Origin: Phoronis australis
Taxonomy: Eukaryota; Phoronida; Phoronidae
NCBI GenBank assembly: GCA_002633005.1
Contig: NMRA01000454.1
Coordinates: 96,552-139,647, forward strand
Length of the DNA: 43,096 nt
Direction of reading: 5' to 3'
The notes beneath the pieces were generated by a model that had not been told where the DNA came from, did not search any database, and saw only the letters and a list, made by a program, of their open reading frames with translations. Every line of letters starts with the position of its first letter. Position 1 is the stretch's first letter. The translations under genes and the position numbers were made by a program. Positions 41,101 to 43,096 of this stretch are shown piece after piece.

Positions 41101-42897
41101 CACATAGCAAATTATTGATCAAGTTACAGGAAGGGGGCGAGACGAACAAATCGAACGACTACATGCATAAGCTAGCGTTTGTTTTACAAAAATTGACTTA
41201 GGAGTTAAAGGCGAAGGCAACTTTTTTCATGTCATTTTTAGTGAGAATACGCTCCTTTGATTTTTCCAGACATAGTTTTCAGTTAAGTACGGCTTTTCGT
41301 AATTTAATCAATTAGTTGTGCCCTACTCCGGAAGTGACGTTTAGGGTTTAACAATTTCCCGCCATTTTGTTTCTGCATTAGACTTCACTGTGAGGATTTG
41401 CTCTAATGTTGTTTTCGTGCTGATTTCCTAAAACTGTCGTCACCAATTCCTAATGACGAGTGTTCTACAACGAGGTAAGTTGTTAGAGAACTCAATTATC
41501 TTAGATTTAATGAAAAGATCACAACGACGTGAGTGAAGGCCTGTTTATTGGACGACAAACTGTCCTCTTCACTGGGTGTCGAACTGGGCTTGCATTCACT
41601 CCCACTACTCAACATCCCTGCAGGGCTCATGGGCGGCGCAGTACTGAAAAAAGTGAGGGCTAAAGCATCCTCAGACCCCCTGTGGTGCACCGCTTATAGA
41701 CCGTGTGCGGCGTAGCACTGAAAAAAGTGGGGGCTATAGCCCCCCCAGCTCGATCCCTATGGTGCTCCACCCATGGGGCTGCTTACAGGATCTGGGCTGG
41801 AGACAACATCAGCACAGGGCGAATCACTGCTAGTTCAGGGAATTTTCCGCTCTGGGTTACGTTTGGAGGCACGGGTGACAGTAGGTGAAGGACATCCAGT
41901 TACTGTAGAGGCTAGGCCTACAGCTCGCGAGGCTACTCGCTTCAGAAATGCATTTCTCGCATGTGGCGGCGGAGGATTGCCGGGAATCAACAGCGACTAT
42001 ATGGCACCCTTCTTCAAGCGCCGTTTTTCAGGAACCGTCCCCAATTCCTCGTACATGTTTCTTTCCTAATACGACATCAGAAAATGCTTGACACATACTA
42101 GGTAATTTTCTACTTCTTTGTACGTTGCATAGACGGGTAACGCTGCGTTCCTCACAACAACGAGCCAAGTAGCCTACGACAGAGTTTGTCGTCTTTTGGA
42201 AAGAGATGTAATGGCATACCCAAAGTGTGAAAATGAGTACTTCCCGGTACACACCAACCATGCAGCATGTTGACTGACTCGTAAACAAACGAAAACGACT
42301 ACCAAACTTATCGCAACCGAGTTAAAACGATGACTGACTCCACAACTCAGACAGTCAGATTATATGAAAAAAATGACGGGAAATTCTTAAGCATCTAAAC
42401 GTCTTTTTTAGAGTAGGGTATGTATAACTAATGAAATTACATTAAGCCTAATTAACTGCCGGAAAAATACGTCTAGGATAATCAACGACCAGTATTTTTC
42501 TTAAAATGAACAAGAAAGGTTGCCTTTGCCTTCAATATTAAATATAGTAGTTTCTACTGCTACTACTGCTTTGCACATTGTACGTTTATTTTATGATCTC
42601 ACCACTGCATGAGATTTTACAAGCTGATGACGCATTTTCAGATCAAGTACAACAAGATAAACGTATGCGGTAGAGGGAGACCTCTAGCGGCAAAATGCGT
42701 TGCCAGGCACCGTTCCGGCTGGAGAGTTGCCTTCAACCAGGACACGGACTTTAGGACATTGCACCCTGCGCTAAGGAATATGAAACTGAGACTGAAATGC
42801 CTCCCGGAGGTTGGCTTGGCATGCGTCAATAGCGACCAAAAGTCCAAGAGAGGATGTCGCGATTTTGATTTTTCTATTCAATTCCGCTGTGCACGAT
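37780..42897 (+). CDS. Secreted WxxW-domain (CILP/mucin-type) protein, 5' part, three exons, continues beyond window
   Basis: Exons 37780-38173, 40213-40292 and 42642-42897 join in frame (introns phase 1 and 0, exit phase 1) to give 243 codons plus one base. The protein starts with a signal peptide (KTASFVVLLLVCAVLA), followed by about 110 very acidic residues rich in Glu and Asp and ending KRRVFAKKS. A WxxW domain follows: CGCTYWTRWLNRDRSSGTGD WE (WxxW plus the DxxSGTGDxE signature), then a Cys-rich half with CGRGRPLAAKC, GLACVNSDQ, CRDFDFSIQFRC. This domain occurs in cartilage intermediate layer proteins, mucins and related extracellular proteins, so the product is probably an extracellular matrix or mucus component. 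ATG 37780 is chosen because it has A at -3 and leads the signal peptide; the upstream GTG at 37768 is not a start. The 3' exons are missing. Confidence 0.8.
38174..40212 (+). other. WxxW gene intron 1
   Basis: GT-AG, phase 1. Contains a short inverted GTCCACACT/AGTGTGGAC pair (about 38275 and 38380) around a CTAGTGGCAGC core, possibly a small foldback element. A 68-codon frame at 39444-39650 has no splice role in the model. Confidence 0.6.
40213..40292 (+). CDS. WxxW gene exon 2 (80 bp): WxxW motif
   Basis: Acceptor CGTTTTCCGCTAG|GTGG, donor GCTTTC|GTAAGTC. Completes the split Cys codon and encodes GCTYWTRWLNRDRSSGTGDW ETISAF. The W-x-x-W and D-x-x-S-G-T-G-D are the domain signature. It is too short to stand out as an open frame, and both junctions fit in phase. 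Confidence 0.85.
40290..40455 (+). repeat. 44-bp minisatellite that includes the exon 2 donor site
   Basis: TTCGTAAGTC at 40290 (the real donor), TTCATAAGTT at 40334, TTCGTAAGTC at 40378 and TTCGCAAGTC at 40422: exact 44-base spacing, each followed by AACTTCTAGCCGTG-like sequence. The repeat starts at the exon border and runs into the intron. Confidence 0.9.
41231..41495 (+). promoter_or_regulatory. 265-bp promoter-like repeat, copy B
   Basis: Contains CCGGAAGTGACGT (41328-41340, an ETS word joined to a CRE/ATF word), CCCGCCATTTTG (41358-41369, YY1-like on the minus strand) and ACAACGAG|GTAAGTTG at 41471 (a good splice donor). This is the order expected of a TATA-less promoter with a non-coding first exon. 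It is a paralogue of 35235-35499. It might be an alternative promoter for the downstream exon or a repeat; no transcript evidence. Confidence 0.4.
41631..41746 (+). repeat. Dimeric palindrome-family repeat, copy 2
   Basis: Same two-unit arrangement as 21368-21494, with GGGGGCTATAGCCCCC at 41729-41744. Confidence 0.8.
42642..42897 (+). CDS. WxxW gene exon 3: cysteine-rich half of the domain
   Basis: Acceptor CGCATTTTCAG|ATCAAG, donor GCACGAT|GTAAGTG, entry phase 0, exit phase 1. Encodes KINVCGRGRPLAAKCVARH, then LKCLPEVGLACVNSDQKS and GCRDFDFSIQFRCAR. The GLxCxNxDQ and CxDxxxxxxC pattern is the second half of WxxW domains. Confidence 0.85.
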
Positions 42898-42966
42898 GTA
42901 AGTGTTTAATGAAAGGTTTATGTGTATTTGTACATGTAGATTTGTACATGTAGATGTCAACATGTG

Positions 42967-43096
42967 GATGCAGTGGCGGATCTAGGATATCACAAGGGGG
43001 GCCCAACATTTTTTTCCGGCTATAAGCATTTGCGTAAACCACAATTGTAGACGCGCACAGCACCGAATGGGGGGAGGTCGGGAGGGGGGTTGGCCC
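42967..43096 (+). repeat. Start of another interspersed repeat, cut by the window end
   Basis: GCAGTGGCGGATCTAGGATA then GGGGGGCCC and later GGGGGGAGGTCGGGAGGGGGG: the GTGGCGGATCTAGG with G-run style is typical of abundant short transposon-derived repeats in invertebrate genomes. Class not determined. Confidence 0.45.

Larger units (their letters stand above)
40293..42641 (+). other. WxxW gene intron 2
   Basis: GT-AG, phase 0. Holds the 44-bp minisatellite, the promoter-like repeat B (41231-41495) and a palindrome-family repeat (41631-41746). A 98-codon frame at 41773-42069 has no recognised domain. Confidence 0.65.

Noticed and set aside
35235-41495. LTR retrotransposon with these two repeats as LTRs
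   Set aside because: No gag, protease, RT or integrase reading in the 5.7 kb between, no clear TG...CA ends, and two exons of a host-like gene lie inside.
41773-42069. 98-codon plus-strand frame as an exon
   Set aside because: Follows a repeat, has no recognised domain, and is not needed for the in-phase WxxW gene model that spans it.

Overview
This is a window of an animal nuclear genome, most likely from an AT-rich invertebrate. The evidence is spliced genes with GT-AG introns, dense minisatellites, and decayed LINE and DNA-transposon copies. Nothing prokaryotic or viral was seen. The species cannot be read from the sequence. The gene content (PITRM1, a secreted WxxW-domain protein) and TTAA-flanked THAP transposons fit a marine invertebrate such as a non-vertebrate deuterostome, but that is inference. 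It is draft sequence: one 508-base gap (20108-20615) and single N joins at 5356, 14719, 26838 and 29584, at least two of which abut repeats.

Layout. 1-12340: the 3' part of a presequence-protease (PITRM1) gene on the + strand. It has six exons whose phases join without error to the stop codon at 11819-11821. Its introns hold many tandem arrays, including about 50 copies of a 16-bp unit lodged in a decayed LINE ORF1 and flanked by a 22-bp duplication, plus a separate decayed LINE reverse transcriptase. 12340-18760: gene-poor. It holds minisatellites, a wobble-rich hairpin, a 26-bp satellite ending at an N, a tRNA-like fragment, a tandem family built on CTAGTGG cores, and a 25-bp perfect inverted repeat enclosing about 3.9 kb. 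18777-20868: a DNA transposon with TTAA duplications, imperfect terminal inverted repeats and two inverted, broken THAP-domain remnants (Kolobok-like), next to a decayed minus-strand exon. 21-35 kb: repeats, namely a dimeric G/C-palindrome family, a possible MITE, a 5'-truncated L1/Tx1-type LINE (minus), a tandem repeat with nuclear-receptor DR1 motifs, a telomere-like tract, a duplicated block around an N, and a longer L1/Tx1-type LINE (plus, endonuclease to RT).

35-43 kb: a second gene on the + strand that is easy to miss because its middle exon is only 80 bp. A signal-peptide and acidic exon (37780-38173) joins in phase to 40213-40292 and 42642-42897, which together encode a WxxW domain of the CILP/mucin type between two phase-1 introns. 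The gene continues past the window. Two 265-bp direct repeats with promoter-like motifs (35235, 41231) lie on either side of its first two exons.

The two genes have unrelated jobs, mitochondrial peptide degradation and an extracellular protein. Most of the remaining sequence is repeat-derived. A recurring theme is minisatellites that contain copies of a real splice site: the acceptor of the first PITRM1 exon seen here, and the donor of the 80-bp WxxW exon.
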